64,000 bases of DNA from Echiichthys vipera (GCA_963691815.1 OY829648.1:17018521-17082520), one strand, 5' to 3'. Counted from the first letter of the stretch, positions 1 through 14,589 are shown. Numbers and translations: made by a program. The notes: generated from the letters alone by a model not told the origin.

Positions 1-3000
1 TGGCTGTATTCAGACATGAGCCCACTCAGAGATTACCCAGCCTTAGTACTAGGGAGCTGGCAGGGTAAACACCATTTGATGTCTGCTTCGGCTGGTCGCC
101 AGGTGATGTCCAGATAATTTCAGATTTGCAGTGCATGTGTCAAAGGGGCTTAATAATTAGTGTCCATGGCTGTTAATCTCTCTGCAAATTAGTCCAGAGC
201 TTTTTTCCCTTCTGACCCCGCAGACCAAGAGTATGTCTCCTGGACAGGAAAAGGCATAGCCTAATAGCCATGGGGTCACTGGCATAACCTCTTACCTTTG
301 TTCACAGAACACAGTAAACAAATCCTTGCAGATTTGGCAAAAGGCTTTAAACAACTCCTCACACACCGAATAACACCTGTTCAAAATATGGGAACTTCAT
401 CCTGAAGCAGAAATCATGTGTACAGTTGGAAACACACTTGCAACGCTTTTAATTTAAGCAACAATATCAACAACTAACACTTTGGGAGGTATGCTTCTTT
501 TGATCTGAGTCGAACGAGTGATTCTTACCAATTTCATGTGTGGACATCCAGTAGTGATCAAAATATGTGTAGCTCAGAGCAGTATGTTACTTATTTAACA
601 CACTGGAAAGAGAAATGTACAACAGATGCTGCGGTTTTAGGATGTTGAAGCAACATTATTTCTTGACCAGCAATTTGTGAGAGCAGCAAGGTTTCAACTG
701 TGCGGATGGATGGAAATCTATAAAACATTAATTTGACCTTTTCCCGTACAACTCATTATTGTAGCACTAACATATACAGATTATGTTGCTTCTCATGCAG
801 CTGGGCAAGCAGTCTTTGAGTTAAGCTAGCTATCTGCACTGGAAGAACTCTTCTCTGACAAAGATTAACTAATTATACGTAGCTGTGTTTGGCCATCTGC
901 AAATGTTTACGATGGCAAAGAAATGTATTTCTCAAAATGTGACATTTTGTCTTTAATTAGAATCAGGAGTTTGAGAATAGTAGGTAATTATTCCAATAAC
1001 TTTAAATCATTGTATCGTAAAGGCAGAGATGTATTAGGTTTGAAAAATTAGTTTAGACTGTTTAGTTTAGCATTTTACAACATAAGCTTCTGACAAAGAA
1101 ATAAAGTAAAATTACATTGCACTTGGTTATTGGCCATTCTAACAGTGTGGTTCTAAAGTTGACAATGTTGCTTCGGTCCACTCACTTTGCTCCAATTAAC
1201 AATAAGTATTGTACAAACATTCATTAATTCAGAGAACTCAGATAATTTCAGAGAATAAAGCCTTCTGACTTTGGAGATCCATAAACGTTTCCTCTAGCAC
1301 CATATCAGTGCACCTCTAGCACTTTGTTTAATACTTTGGTTTATGACAAAAATACCTGTTTAGTGTTAATTAGGAAATGTTAGCATGCTACCATGCTAAT
1401 GTTTAAGTATTTTTGGACTAATATTATTGTAGGCTATTTGACCCTGTGGAGTTAGATAAAGCCAGGCCTGTATTGTGTCCAGTAAAATAATTACATTCCT
1501 TTAGTGAGTAGATGTGGCAGATTTGTGAGAAGTGACAAAGCTACCTCAGTGGTCAGCAGCTGATTATTGAGCAGTTTGTGGGAAGATATTTTAATTTTAC
1601 TTGCCTTGACTGACAGTGGAATTGATATAATAACTCATTCCAGCTCACTGCACTAGCAGTAAATAATAAGTCAAAGGCTTCTAGGCTGCAGAAGACAGAG
1701 GTGTTTTTATCAGGCACTTGCCCAAAGTTAGATTAAATTTAGACATAATATTACTCCTTGGAAATTGTCATTTTACAACCCTCATTAACATTAAATCAAC
1801 CTGTTAAATCTGATGTTATTTCTGTTTGGGTTATTAAACACTCTTGTGATCCATCATTAACTCTGTATTCAGACCCATTGAAAGCAACTCATTATTTATT
1901 AAGCATTCATTTGTATGATTTTCCAAACATGTTTTTAGAAAAAATTACTGCAAACATGGACAAATACGGTTTGGCAGGGGCGTTATTCAATTTTCAATCC
2001 TGTTAATTAAAGTTATAATCTGTAAGATTTGAAATATGTTGTTTCTAGTGGCCTCTTTGGTGGTAAGATATAATTGCAGGCGAGCCTGTTCCTTCAGAGC
2101 CCTCCATCTTGTCACATTTGTGGTTGCAATGCATGTTGACTTTTTTTTTTTTTTTTGCTCTTTTGAAAACTTAATTGAGACACATTCGGCACTCTACTTC
2201 CAGTCCGTACCTTATACGTTTCCCTCTTAGATCCATACACACACATGTTCCTGTTACAGTCCAACAAGCCTAACTCAGAAGTTGAAAGTTCCCAATAATC
2301 GATTACAATGAAACGCAGCATCTCTGTGACAATCTGGAGGGAATGTCCCCACCGACACACAGATTGGAATACTCGGTAAAAAAGCAAGTACAAGTGTTTT
2401 CATTTGTGGGTCATATAATCAATCACCATTGTTTTAACTCACTCTTTGACAGATTTACTTCAAATACAATTAACTAGATGCAAATATTGAAACATAGAAA
2501 ACTGCCTCCAGTCTCTGAATGATCAAAACACAGAAGATGAGGCAAGTCATGAGAAAGCTCCCAGTTCACTGAACTGAGACATAATTCTTTAAACATATTC
2601 CAGTAATCACACAGCCTCATAGAGCCCGATTGCCAAACAGTGGTAGATAGGGTTATTTCATTACCGGGCATGTTTCACAAACTGGGAGTGAATAATTTAA
2701 CTGCATGTAGGTATCATATAGCATTTCTGTATTTCATGAATGATAAATCTCAGCTGAGCAGATGTTTGTGACTGATTCTTGTAAATAAGGGATCACTCTG
2801 ACCTATCAGTATCATATAACTGGACGGCAACTGCTTGTTTCCAGTATCCATGTTGCTGGAAACTATTCTTTTTTCCTTCATGCAGCAATGACATTAGTTT
2901 AGCTTACCTGCCTCACCACACAGCATAAGTATTTTTTCTGATGCTGTGTGGTGAACTCTTCTAGCATGAGCATCTCTGAGGCTGACCACCTAGGCTGAAG

Positions 3001-3907
3001 CTGCTGGGTTGGATTGATCGTGAGCCATGGCTCATAAGCAGCTGCAATGATCTGAAGCAATCAACTGGAGTATTGCAATACTAAAGGAGACTCAGATAAG
3101 GGTCTCTCTGGTCAACTTTGGCCCTTTCCATTAGTGATTTGAGGGAAATCTTCATCCGTCTCTCATTGAGACCATTGCTTTGGGGATAGCGGTGCCTGAT
3201 TTTGGGGCTAAACTCCCATATGCTGACAATGATTTCAAACCTGCTACACTTGTACGGAGGGGCCTTTATCAGATACAGGGATTAAAGTTCTCCATCGCTA
3301 CAATGGATTCCCTTCTATTGGGCTCAGTGTGGGCCTTTTTTTATATTTGAAATACATATATTCCTGGGAAAAATTGCCTGAGGCCTAGCAAGTATAATAC
3401 TGTATGTATAATGTACCACCATAATGGACGTTACATTGTGTATCAATCATCAGACCAACTTTATTAATGAAAAGCTTGTTAACACTGCGGCTCAGCAAGT
3501 GTCTGCTCAATAATGCACGTGACCGTGACCTGTTTGTGTTGTTTCCATCATTGGCGCAATCTTTTCTGCTAATTTGGCAAGTGTTTTACTAAAGTAGGTC
3601 AACTATGCCACATGACTTGCACAGTTTAGAGACCATGTGAGGACCAAGCGTTGAAAAACTTTAATCTTTATGGCTTTGAAACTTGTGCTTAGACTTGATG
3701 CAGTACAACAGACTGAGTTTCCGACTGAGGAACGGGTGAGCAAAAACGTATTGTTCTGTTTTCCGCAGTCTATTTTGGAGCTTTCAAGTTAACGTGAGGA
3801 TTGACTTTCAGTAACGATTAGATTTGGTGTTCTTCATGTGACTCCATCTGGCTGCTAGCCTGCAGCTAGCTCATTACGTTGTGTTTTTAGCATCTTGTTG
3901 TTGTTGC

Positions 3908-3961
<54 letters not shown>

Positions 3962-6900
3962 AGCCTACAAGAAAGGCCTCAAGGGCAAATCACTAAACTG
4001 CCTGAACATTGTCTGATTTATTTACAAATTTACATAAATGTCAGCAACGACCTAAACACCACTCTCCTTGGTAATGGCCTGGTGAGAGAGATAGAGATGT
4101 GACAACAGAGTGGAGAAATAATAATACATAGGCTGCTTTACCTGGCCATAAACACACGGCACATTAGATCTACTTGAAGAGTGCTAAATTTGAGTATCAA
4201 AACACAGTTGCAGGTCAACTATCTAACTTTTAAACGAGTCAAAACAAACTGCTTGTGTGTTTCGAGTGCCGTGAGCTCCACACTTTCCGGCTCCCTCATC
4301 CACTTCATCTTTCCTTCCCACAATGGGTGTTAGATACATAAAAGAAATATACACATCTTTCCCCTTTCTGTGGTGGTTTAATGACCTTACAGATAATTGT
4401 TATTACTATATTGTTTAAGAAAAGACAGAGAAAAGTGAAGACTTAAGTATTGAATAATTGTGAAACATTCTACTGAATGATAGTTTCTAGGGGAAGACAA
4501 GACTCACCCAGAAAACCTGATGCTTGCACTAAACATTGTATTGTGTGGATAGTAAAACATTAAGATGGTTAAGTGGATTTCAGATCTTTAGTGTTTAGTT
4601 GTTGTTTGGTCAGAGACAACGAAAGACACCAAACAAAATCCACCTTGCTTTAACTTTTGGGTGTTTTGTGGAAATGTGGATCTTTAAAACCAATTTTTAA
4701 AAGAAATTCAGTCAGAAGATTTTTTTTTTTTTTTTTGCTTTAATCCCTGCAGACACAGCAGTCTCTGATTTTCCCTTTCTTGTGAAGGCTGCTTTTAGTT
4801 CTGAGTAGTTTCTCAAGATGGAAATATCTGCTGTAATAGTCCACTGGGACCACAAAGTACTCTGTGTTCCCTGTGAACAGATCAGCAGTGAATGTTTTCC
4901 TTGGCCTGTATGGGATTTCATGGTTTATCGTGGGCTACTGCATGTGTTTTGGACAACATCTCTGAGGTAGAGATGAAGATTTTCTCACCCTTGAAAATGA
5001 TGTAATTTACCTGTGAAAGCTCTGCTTGATAGTTCCAGTATATTGTGCTATGCTCTGAGGGCACATTCTCCTCATTATTCTAAATCAATGTATCTGTCTG
5101 CCTTTCTTCGGGGAAGAGGACAGGGGCGTTCATAAATCTCAGCTGTATTGCAGGACGATCTGACCACAGAAGAAGAGTTTTACATTATTAATAGATTAGG
5201 ATAAAACGTGTCATGTGTGGGATCTCTGTGAGATAATTTTTATATTAAGCAATTCTTCACGTATGATCATGTTACATTATGTACCCGCTATTCTATGATT
5301 AACAGGAATCATTTCACCCACCCCAGGTCTGTTGTTAACATCAAATTGAGGGGCACGATTACAAGTTCTGTGTGTTATTTATATTATGTTGAGAAAAACC
5401 AAAATAATTGAAAACCATAATCTGTTAACATAAATATTCCATTCATAATCATGTTGTGGCAATAGAGATAGAAACCTTGTCTAAAGGAAGGCATATTGGA
5501 AGCACTTCCTTTATATCCTCATTCCCAACGTTATGATTGAGGAGATTGTATGTTCTTGTGTTTCATGTAAGTGTAAATTGTGCCCTTTGTTTTTCCATGT
5601 GACATATTGCTCTGTGTCTGGCAATAAAAGGTCTAATTGGAGTGCTGTCCTTGTCCTGCTCTTTCAAACTAAAGCACTCATAGTGCAGCACTAACAGGGT
5701 GACAGACTAAGCTGAATGGGTTCAGTTATTACTACAACAGTAGTATGATAGATTGTCCTTTCAGGAAATTCCATTGTTTCTGAAATCATTTCACAAAACG
5801 GCTGGCTGAGAGGCAAACTGTCAAAAACATCAACTACACATGTATCAGAATTATACTTCAGATTCCACAATTAATGTAACATGCCAGTTTATAAATAAAT
5901 CAATTACTTTATGTCGTCACTATTTTTTACAGTGGACAAGATATTCTTTGGCCTCTGCTAAAGAAGCCTATTTTTCCACATGTAAAATATTGTCACTGTA
6001 ATCATAAAAATATGATGGTTAGAGAGACTCAATAAAATCGCACTATAATCTGCCACATGCAGTAATTAAGTTTGGTTGGTTGAAGGAAATTGTTTACTGT
6101 ACTTCAATGCTTAATCTCTCATACACTTATGTATAACTGGTGGATTGATTGCTACTTTATTTCAAAACTTTTGTGGAGCCATATGCATTGGGAAAATACT
6201 GTTTGCTTCATTTAAATAATGCAAATTAGACTTGAAGTGAATATTTGAACTCAACGGATCTCAATCAATGTGTTTTTCGAATTTATGAGGAAAAGCCTTA
6301 TTAGCCAACCAATAAGAAAATACTTGTGGATAAAATCATAAATATAAACAAAAGACCTGCAGACTCAAAGAGATGTCAACTTATATCAGGTGCTGCTTTA
6401 TGATTTCTGTAAAGGATATACTGTTCCTCACCCTGAAACAACCACAACATAGAGAGTGCAACTGTTATGTTCTAAAAACTGCACCCACAGAGATGAAAAC
6501 CATGGGCCCCAAAAAAGGGAACTTACCATTCGTACCGTGCCCAAACACGATTCACGGCTTAAGTATAGTTCGTTCGACCTTGACTTGGTACAGTGCAATG
6601 TCTTGTTCTCCTAATGATGAGGATATGACTGATCTGATCTAACTTCTGGGAATGAGTGCAGCTAGGGAACATTTGACATGACACTTAATTGATATGTCCA
6701 GATGTAATAAATGAATAGGCACTAATTGGAGATTAACAGGAAAAATATTCTCATAAATGGGAAATTACAAAGACACAGCACAGCAGGAAGAAACATGAGG
6801 TTTGCCAGATATGTGCTTGGCTGGAAAAGAATGATGACATAAATCCACATTGAAAACACCATTAGGCATCTGTGCATTTACAGCTGTGGTCTTTTCAGAT

Positions 6901-8600
6901 CGTATTTAAACTCTTATTTCTCCTTGACAGGTGACACTGATGGGATTTACAGAATAACACACTATGAATATTTATTCTTGCAGCAGTTCTTTTAATAATG
7001 ATGATAAAGATGATAAGTAGGTTTAGAATAGTAACGGAATATACATGAAATGATGTTTCGTAATTTATAATATTTTCTATGGATGCAGTCTTCTTTTCCT
7101 CAGCAGAAGTAAGTAGACGAAATCATTCAAAAAACAAACTACATATTGGCTTATATTGCTTAATGACAGTAATTAGAACCTACCACAACCATGGTATTGC
7201 CTCGTTAATATTCTCAACATATTGAAACTAGCATCTCTCTAACTGTCTGACTGGTAACTAGAAGTGATTTATTCTGATTAATAGCAGATGGGCTACAGTT
7301 GGGTTAAATAAAACATGATTATAATTTACATTCCCTGCTGTCAACAAGGAACAGTATCATGAATTCACTGAATATTTTACAAGCTTAGAGTAGAGTTCTG
7401 TTTCTTCTGTCAGTTTATAACCAAAGTTTATATTTTTCCTGTTTAAATGTCCCATGATATTTGCTGACGTTACATTACTGCGTTCATGGAAATGTTTACA
7501 ATTTCTGAAAGCAGCCTCCCTTATCACTAGTAAGTACTAAGTAAATCTTTAAAAAAAACTTCTCTTACATCAATACAGTATATCATTTAAAAAGCATTAG
7601 CCTACAGGGACTGCTAGAGGGGGAGTGAAAATACAAAAAATAACTAATTTGGTGTGTATGAGTGGATTTGAGTGACCTCAGAGGCATCATGAGTGGTTGC
7701 ATAACCGTAGAGATGAGCCACAATTTAAGCTTTAGTCCTCCAGTAGTTACACAAATAGCACTACATCCCTGAATTATAATACATAAAAAGTAAAAGCATT
7801 CAATTGAAGTTACAGGGAAAAAAACAGATCAGATTACAGATACATTTAGTAAAATGGGGCTTATGAGCAGGATTGGGATACAGTTTTAATATACATTTTA
7901 AAATAAAGAACGGTATACTGCCATGTGCATGCATGTATTATGTTTTACAGACATTTGTAGTTAACTAATAAGATAAAACATTTTGCTATGCTTAATTTGG
8001 CTGAACTTTCACTTCCATTTGTATCATGCGCCATGTACTTCATTCGGCATGGCTTTCTTGCCCCTAATTAAGCCTAAGCCTAATTAAGCCTTAAAGTGTA
8101 TCTCCTACATGCAAAATAAACAATGCTTGTTTTTTGGCAAAAAAAAACCCCAAGACAAGCATGGGCTTCAGGGCTTCTGTAAAGATGTGCGCAAAAAAGG
8201 GAAATAGATATACTCACGCTATTCACAAAAATAAAGTTAGTTTAGTCTGTTTCAGAACGGTTTCATGAATAGTTTAATACAACTATTATTAAGTGCAAAC
8301 CCGTATTCTGGCAGTCATGGATTCAGAATGGAAACCAAATTCATGGTGGTCACTTTCATTGGTTAACAGAGTATATAATAAATAATAATAAATAGTAAAT
8401 ACGCAGCACTAATGCAACAGTGTCAGTTTCACAGCTGCCATGTCAGACACATGTTACTCATGGAGCATTTTCTCAGGTACACAAGTGAGGGCGAATTGTG
8501 TGATTACTGGACAAGACAAAGGTCATATCATAAATATGAGCAGGATGGCAGATGGAGGCCACAAGCAATGCATTTTAATTTTCACCTTTTTCACCTGACA
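1..8600. other. Non-coding AT-rich region
   Basis: No open frame here has recognisable protein features, and the short ones have no codon or splice support. The sequence is AT-rich with poly-A/T runs and one trinucleotide repeat near 3.9 kb. It could be intergenic or part of a large intron of a gene outside the window; the sequence alone does not decide. Confidence 0.6.
3893..3961. repeat. (GTT)n trinucleotide microsatellite
   Basis: About 23 nearly perfect TTG/GTT units with one GCT interruption near the left end. Read in one frame it gives a long run of cysteines, which is an artefact of the repeat rather than a protein. Confidence 0.95.
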
Positions 8601-8954
8601 CACTCTAAGAAATGAATTAGTGATGTTGTTCATAATATGTAACTTTGTTGTGTTAAAATTACTATGACTATTGAGTTTTTACAGAAAAATTAACAAGGTC
8701 TCATTGGAATAACTTAATAGTAAGAGATTTCAAGGCTACAAAACACAGAAGATTCAAACGAACATAACCATCTCACTTGAATCATACACGCACGCAAAAA
8801 AAACTCTAAGACGCATTCTCATACATGAGCAGTAACCACGGAGCAAGGTAACCACGGAGCAAGGTAACCAACGGCATTCGCGCGCCATGAGCTCAGTTGG
8901 AGGCCGTCTTCCTTGAAAAAATACAAAGTACAAACTTTTCCTTGATAATACAGC

Positions 8955-9164
8955 GTGAAAATGAACGCTGTGTCAACCAACGATAAGTGTTTTCAGCTTT
9001 TATTACCCTCGGTCATACATTTTGAAAGAGTTTGGAAAACGGTCATTGCCAGCCTAAAACACACACACCCGCCGTGTAGTTTTCCGAGACGTACCAGACG
9101 AGTTTATCACGCTGTTTGGACTCAGGGTTTACAGCAACAGTCGTGGGGCAAACGCACATTAGAG
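8955..9164 (+). other. Possible 5' exon inside the CACTA-like element
   Basis: A CpG-richer patch holds an ATG at 8961 followed by an open frame of about 68 codons up to an AG|gtgtgt candidate donor at 9165. No family is recognised. Its position at the 5' side of the element, upstream of the transposase-like remnant, suggests a first exon or leader, but a chance frame is possible. A short tandem copy (TAACCACGGAGCAAGG twice) lies just upstream near 8835-8865. Confidence 0.2.
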
Positions 9165-9789
9165 GTGTGTACCTGTTATCATTACTTTGTACCCTAAATA
9201 ATAAACCTCCTAAGGTGCCTCAACCCGCTTCTCTACCAGAGGGTTGCAATATTGGGGATAAAAAATAGTATTCAAGAAATAACATAGCTGTTAATTCTTG
9301 AATGCTTAAATAGCCAGATGATTTTCTTTTATGCCAGTTTACACTGCATCCCTAAATATTGAACAGAAAGCAGGAGCGGCTCTGGTGGGCTTGAACACTT
9401 TAAAAATTCATATTTGATATTTCATATCACATTTTAAAATCTTATAAACATTAATAATAATCCCGTTTTCTGTGAAATATGTTTTTGTTTGTCGTGGTTT
9501 GTGTGTTTTACCTGAGGCTCAAATGTTGCAAAAAAATCATGCCAGTAATTTACATCAGTTAATTGCTTTTGGTAAAAATATATACAGGTCGAGAGGCTAA
9601 ATATAACAATGTGTGACTGCTATTTACTATGTTCCATATCTGTTTTATAAGTAGTACTGATTCTAACAGCGGAAGTAAACTACTATTCACTGTCTCTCTT
9701 ATTTGTAGGCTCTGAATGTGGAGGTGCAAACAGTGCTCTGAAAAGAATCCTTTTTTTTGGTGAGGATTTAAGGATTTCCCGTTTGACTT

Positions 9790-10970
9790 TGACGTTTGCA
9801 ATCCATTGGGAACGTCACGGAAGAAACACAAACTTTGTGCAGTGTACTGGATTTTAGGCAATTTACCTCCTGGTTGCAGCTCAACCCTTTCCTCAATCTA
9901 CTTGGCACTGTTATGCAAAAGTGATTATGTTAAAACCTTTGGCTATGAAAAGATATTTGAACCTCTGTTGCATGATATGGTGATTCTGGAACAGCAGGGA
10001 CTATATATTCCACATCTTGGAGTTTTTATCAAGGGCACAATACAGTGTGTTGTTGCTGATAATCTAGGAGCTCATGGGCTAGCTGGATTTCTAGAGAGTT
10101 TTTCAGCAAAATATTTCTGTCGATTTTGTACAGCTCAGCTTTCTGACATTCAGACGCAGGAAGTAAAAACAGGAGTTTTTGAGCGCAGAACCAAGGAAGT
10201 TCACCAGCTTCACATCCAAACAGCTCAAGAAATGGGGATAAGCTGCTTTGGGGTAAGGAAGTCTTGCATTTTAACTGACAGCCTTTCTCACTTCAATGTT
10301 ATAACAGGTTATCCCCCAGATATCGTCCACAACCTATTTGATGGCATAGTTCTTGTCGAGTTGGCACGGTGCATTCAGGTGCTTGTATCTAAAAAGCTGT
10401 TCACTCTAACACCTCAATAATCTTATCTACTCTTTTCCTTACAAAGAGGGAGATAAAACTAACTGGCCTCATTTATTACCAAAAACTTTAAAGAAGAAAC
10501 AGACAGTAGGTGGCAACGCCCACGAAAATTGGTTTCTTCTTAGGTTACTCCATTTAATTGTTTGAGAACTTGTTCCAGATGAGGAAACTGCTTGGCAGGT
10601 GATTTTGGACTTAAAGGACATTGCAGAATTGGTTGTTGCACCTGTTCATAGTCTAGAATCAATTGCATACTTGGAGTGCAAAATATCACATCACCGAAAA
10701 CCTTATCAGGAACTGTTTCTTGATCAAAGGCTGCTGCCCAAACATCATTTTCTGGAACACTATCCAGCAATTATAAAATGCTTTGGTCCCCTTGTATCAT
10801 TATGGACCATGCGCTTTGAAGCCAAAAAGTACAAAAAAGGTATGATAGTTGTGCATGGATCATGTGGGGGTCTGCCTGAGTTTTCAGAAATAATTCAGCT
10901 GTGCATTATAAGAAATGATTTGAGTCTCATCATTAAAAAACTGACCTCATGGTACAGAGACCACTATTGA
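9790..10970 (+). pseudogene. Transposase-like pseudogene of the CACTA-like element
   Basis: The frame from about 9790 to 10420 holds blocks I recognise from a multi-copy teleost family resembling CACTA transposases: NPLGTSRKKHKLCAVYW, then ADNLGAHGLAGF, ESFSAKYFCRFC, and PPDIVHNLFDGIVLVELA. Reading resumes in another frame at about 10413 (LNNLIYSFPYK, GGNAHENW) and continues through LLPKHHFLEHYPAIIKCFGPL and LWTMRFEAK. Lesions are a frameshift near 10412, an in-frame TGA at 10563-10565 where homologues appear to have glycine, and a TGA at 10968. The expected N-terminal part is not visible. It is almost certainly inactive. The family is recognised from memory of its motifs, not from a search. 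Confidence 0.7.
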
Positions 10971-11124
10971 GCTTTTGAGTTGCATCCAACCACACAGCTT
11001 GCAGTGGTTCAGCTGAAGGAGCTCTGTATTACTCCTAAAAAAAGTGTTGCAATTTTGAAATTCATCATGTAAAGGCTGATGAGATTTATGTAAGAATAAT
11101 AAGTATTTTGGTTTTGTTTTTCAG

Positions 11125-13562
11125 AATGAACACAAGATGGCTGCCTCACTGAGAGTTGTACTGGGAGTGGACAACGCATCAAAACTAACTCTGCCCAATG
11201 GGATGCCGGATTCAGTATAGGCTCTCAAAGAAGATATTAAAAGACAATTCAGCTTGCCTGGAAGTTTCAGACTGCAGTATAGAGACATTGAATTTGACAA
11301 TGAGTTTGTGAACTTGACAGAGATCTCAGAAATCATTGACAAGAGCACGGTTAAAGTAATTTGCTTAACAGATGAGTCAGACATGACCACATGTCGACCT
11401 GTTTCACAGTGGTTAGATGACAGTTTTTTGTCGACAGCATCAGACACAGATATACTTTCCTCTGCCGAATCTACATCTTCAGGTTCTTCCCTTAGGTCAC
11501 AGCCATGGCCCCAAAATTTCCAGATACCTCAGTTTAATTATGAGGTACAGATTCAGTTGGAAAGGGCCAACCAAGCCTTCCTGAACAGTGGTACTCTTTT
11601 GAGTCCAAGTCCCAAACTAAAGTCTGATATACTTGATGGTTTGGCATCAGAAATTGTCAAATATAAAGTTTATCCTTCAAGTTCAGAGTTCGATGATGTC
11701 GCCCAGGCCCTGATAACAAAGTATCCTTGTTTAAAGGAGCAGGGATCAGTAACTGGCTTCTATGGATGGAAAATTAGCTTAAAGTATAAAATGGCAAACT
11801 ACCGCACAAGACTGAGGAACATTGGCTGCACAGAGTTGAGCATAAATGCCGCTAAAGAAAAGCAAGGTGCCATGGGTCAAAGTCCAAACCAGGTGAAGAA
11901 GCCAAAGAAAGCAGAGGTGAACTTCTGTCCTGATTACCCAGCAGGCGAGACCAAAGAAAGCCTTGAAAAGGAAAGGAAAGCAAGTGAAGAAGAACAACCA
12001 TCAGCTAATCAACAGTAAAATGGAGAAAACCTTCGCCCACAGGAGACGAGAAGTAATTGAAGATATGCCCTTCATAGCGGAGTTTAAAAACAGATGGCCA
12101 GCCCTGTTTTCTGAAAATCAGGTAATGTTCAATTTTTTTCAATGGTAATACATTTATTAAACCATTAGCTCTTCATTTTTTGGACTCAAGTATGTCAGTG
12201 TTCTTTTGAACCAGGTGAATGGAGAAAATACCATGCATGTGGCATCTGTCTGCATTACAATGCACAGTATATTAGCATTAATGCAAACCATTAACCCACC
12301 ACCTCAGAAGTTAGAGCCAATAGCAGACCTATGATTACATTTCCATAATATGTGACCAGTTGAAAGTGACGGGAGATCATTTTAAGCTTCATCTGAGATT
12401 CTGACTCAATCTGTTTCAGGTAAATTCAGAGTTCAGTCGCATTACCACCATCCCCCTGCTGTCAACCTTTATGGCTCAAATGGATCATTACTCCAGCCAA
12501 CTGATGAAGGTTTTCAAAAAGAAGGGAGGGGCAGCAGGACGCAGAATTAACCTGATCATGGTAGCCATGGACCAGGCGTGTGTTTTTCACTTAATTCCTG
12601 ACTGAGTTGAACTCTTAACATAAAAAAGCTGTTTTGTGGTATTGTTTAACCTCTTTACCTCTTATTAGGTCTTTCACTTTCAATCAAGTTCAGCTATGCT
12701 TTAGAGCCATATCATAATCAAATATAGTATTATAAAAGAATTAACTCATGAGCATCACTAACACAAGTTCTACTTGTATTTCATTATTCAATATCCTCTG
12801 TTTATGTCACCTTAATATTAAAAGTTACAAATCTAAAACCATTAGTTATTTTAAATAGGGTTGGTTTTACTTCTGTTTATGGTCTCCCACAGAATCCAAG
12901 CATTGAAGTAAGACGGGAATGCATACTGAAAGCACTATGCGTCTACTTAAATGAAGATCCTGACAACCATGGTGAGTTATGACACTCTTCATCAACCATA
13001 GCTTTGAGGTCAAAGGCTATTTTCTCGATTTTGCATACATTTTTAAATTCCCCTTTTAAGGGTATTTAAACCATGATGCAACAGAGCTCTGTGGCCCAAA
13101 CGAGTACTTCCTAATAGGATATGGTAGATTAATTGTTCAAGAAACACAATTACCAGTCTTATTCTTTGAAGAAACTGGCAAATATTAATGGAAAATATAC
13201 ATAATAATGCATATGTTTGATCAACACAGTTTCTTTCTGCCATTTTGAGGATGTTGATGTAGGTGCAGAGAGAGAAATGGAGAAAGTGGTTTTTGGGCAT
13301 CTACACTGTGCAACGAGATGGAGCCAAAGGAACAGATCCACCCAAGGATGTTGGCATCCTTGTTTAAGGATGTACGGGGCTGCAAGACCTGAGAGATGTG
13401 GCAAAAGGCTGCGCAGCCCTGTTTGGCTTGATCTACTGTTTAAACTTGAGCTATCCCAAGGACCTGCGATATACTTTTGAGTTTCTTCAAAAAGTGCTGA
13501 TGGGATTGGATGGGAACAAGCTCTCCACCAAGGTGCAAGTCCTCAAAAACAAACTGCATTAG
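11125..13562 (+). pseudogene. PB1-like / SAMD3-like multi-exon pseudogene
   Basis: Four exons are visible: 11125-12121, 12420-12576, 12893-12971 and 13230-13562. The N-terminus (ATG at 11137, MAASLRVVLGVDNASKLTLP) is a PB1/ubiquitin-like fold of the kind found in teleost proteins labelled 'sterile alpha motif domain-containing 3-like'. The C-terminal exon reads FGIYTVQRDGAKG through LSYPKDLRYTFEFLQKVLMG and ends at TAG 13560-13562. Lesions are an in-frame TAG at 11218 (probably from GAG), a frameshift near 11975, a GC instead of GT donor at 12577, a 1-base insertion near 13293 and a TAA at 13365-13367. The phase-consistent introns show it was a real spliced gene. It lies just downstream of the transposase-like remnant, inside the same terminal repeats. 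Confidence 0.75.
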
Positions 13563-14589
13563 TAAATTGCCATCAAGACTGCAGATAAGAACTGGACTTG
13601 GATTGGATCTCTGTTGATTCTTACTCAAGAGAAAAAGGAAGCGCTTTGGGACTGTGGACTGATGTTGGACTCAACTGTCAAGTTTCAAGACATTGTTTTT
13701 TTTTTAATCTGTAATTGTGTTATTTGACATTTTCGCTTTTTGGTACATTTTTGCCCAAGTGATGGAGTTCATGAAGGTAAAAATAAGATGGGCACACACC
13801 TGAAATTACAAATTTTCTTTTTCACATGTGCCATGTCCAGGAATTGATGGCTTGCTTGAGGAGTTGCATTTCATTTTCACCTCAGCAGAGCTGCCTATAT
13901 CACACAGCACAGCTTTTGACATTTTCAGTAAACAGTTTGTAGTTAACCAAATGTTCAACAAATGTGGATGGGAGTGTGGGGATAAGAGTAACGATGATTA
14001 TCTAAACATCAATTTCATATTTTCATTTCACGATTCTATTTACAGTTTTTGTGAATGTGTGTATACTGTACCTATACACATTCATGTTTAATAGTCCCAC
14101 TGTACCCAATGTTTGAGCATAATAAAGGCGCATGTGAAATTAAGCATCTTAAATTGTATTTATTTAACTTTTTTATTTAGCCAGTACAACTAGTACAAGT
14201 GTTGCATTAACACCTACCACATTAATAATTTTAATTTGTGTTAAGTTAATTGAACTCAATCATATTACGTTAACTTAATGTGGTGTCAGTAAATCCAACA
14301 TAATATTGTTGTGTATATGCAATATAAGAATGTCATGTAGCTTTTAAGTAAGAATATTAAGTTATATTTACTTAATATGTGTTGTTCACATTAATAGTGA
14401 TTTGCTTTTCCTGTTTAAACAACACAGTTTCATGGGACCGGTTGACATAACTTGGTTAAGTAAAAACAACATTTCATTTCTTAGAGTGCATGATATGTTG
14501 TGTACAAGGGAAGTGAAACCTAAATTTCCTTTCTATGAACTATAAATATTGGACTGCTTCTCTCCTATTTCCCTGTAAGACATCTTAGA

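Larger units (their letters stand above)
8601..14488 (+). mobile_element. CACTA/EnSpm-like DNA transposon, decayed
   Basis: The left end reads CACTCTAAGAAATGAA. The same 16 bases occur as an exact inverted copy at the right end, finishing at 14488. CA dinucleotides flank both ends (8599-8600 and 14489-14490), compatible with a 2-bp target duplication. Termini beginning CACT are typical of the CACTA/EnSpm superfamily. The right ~270 bases carry many AAGTAA/TTAACTTAA motifs like the subterminal repeats of fish EnSpm elements. Inside lie two broken plus-strand genes, one transposase-like and one PB1-like. The element boundary is seen in the sequence. That both genes belong to the element is inferred. 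Confidence 0.62.

Noticed and set aside
3881..4102. Open frame with a poly-cysteine run
   Set aside because: Product of the GTT microsatellite; the remainder has no protein features.
11779..11997. Minus-strand open frame
   Set aside because: Antisense shadow of the PB1-like pseudogene exon.
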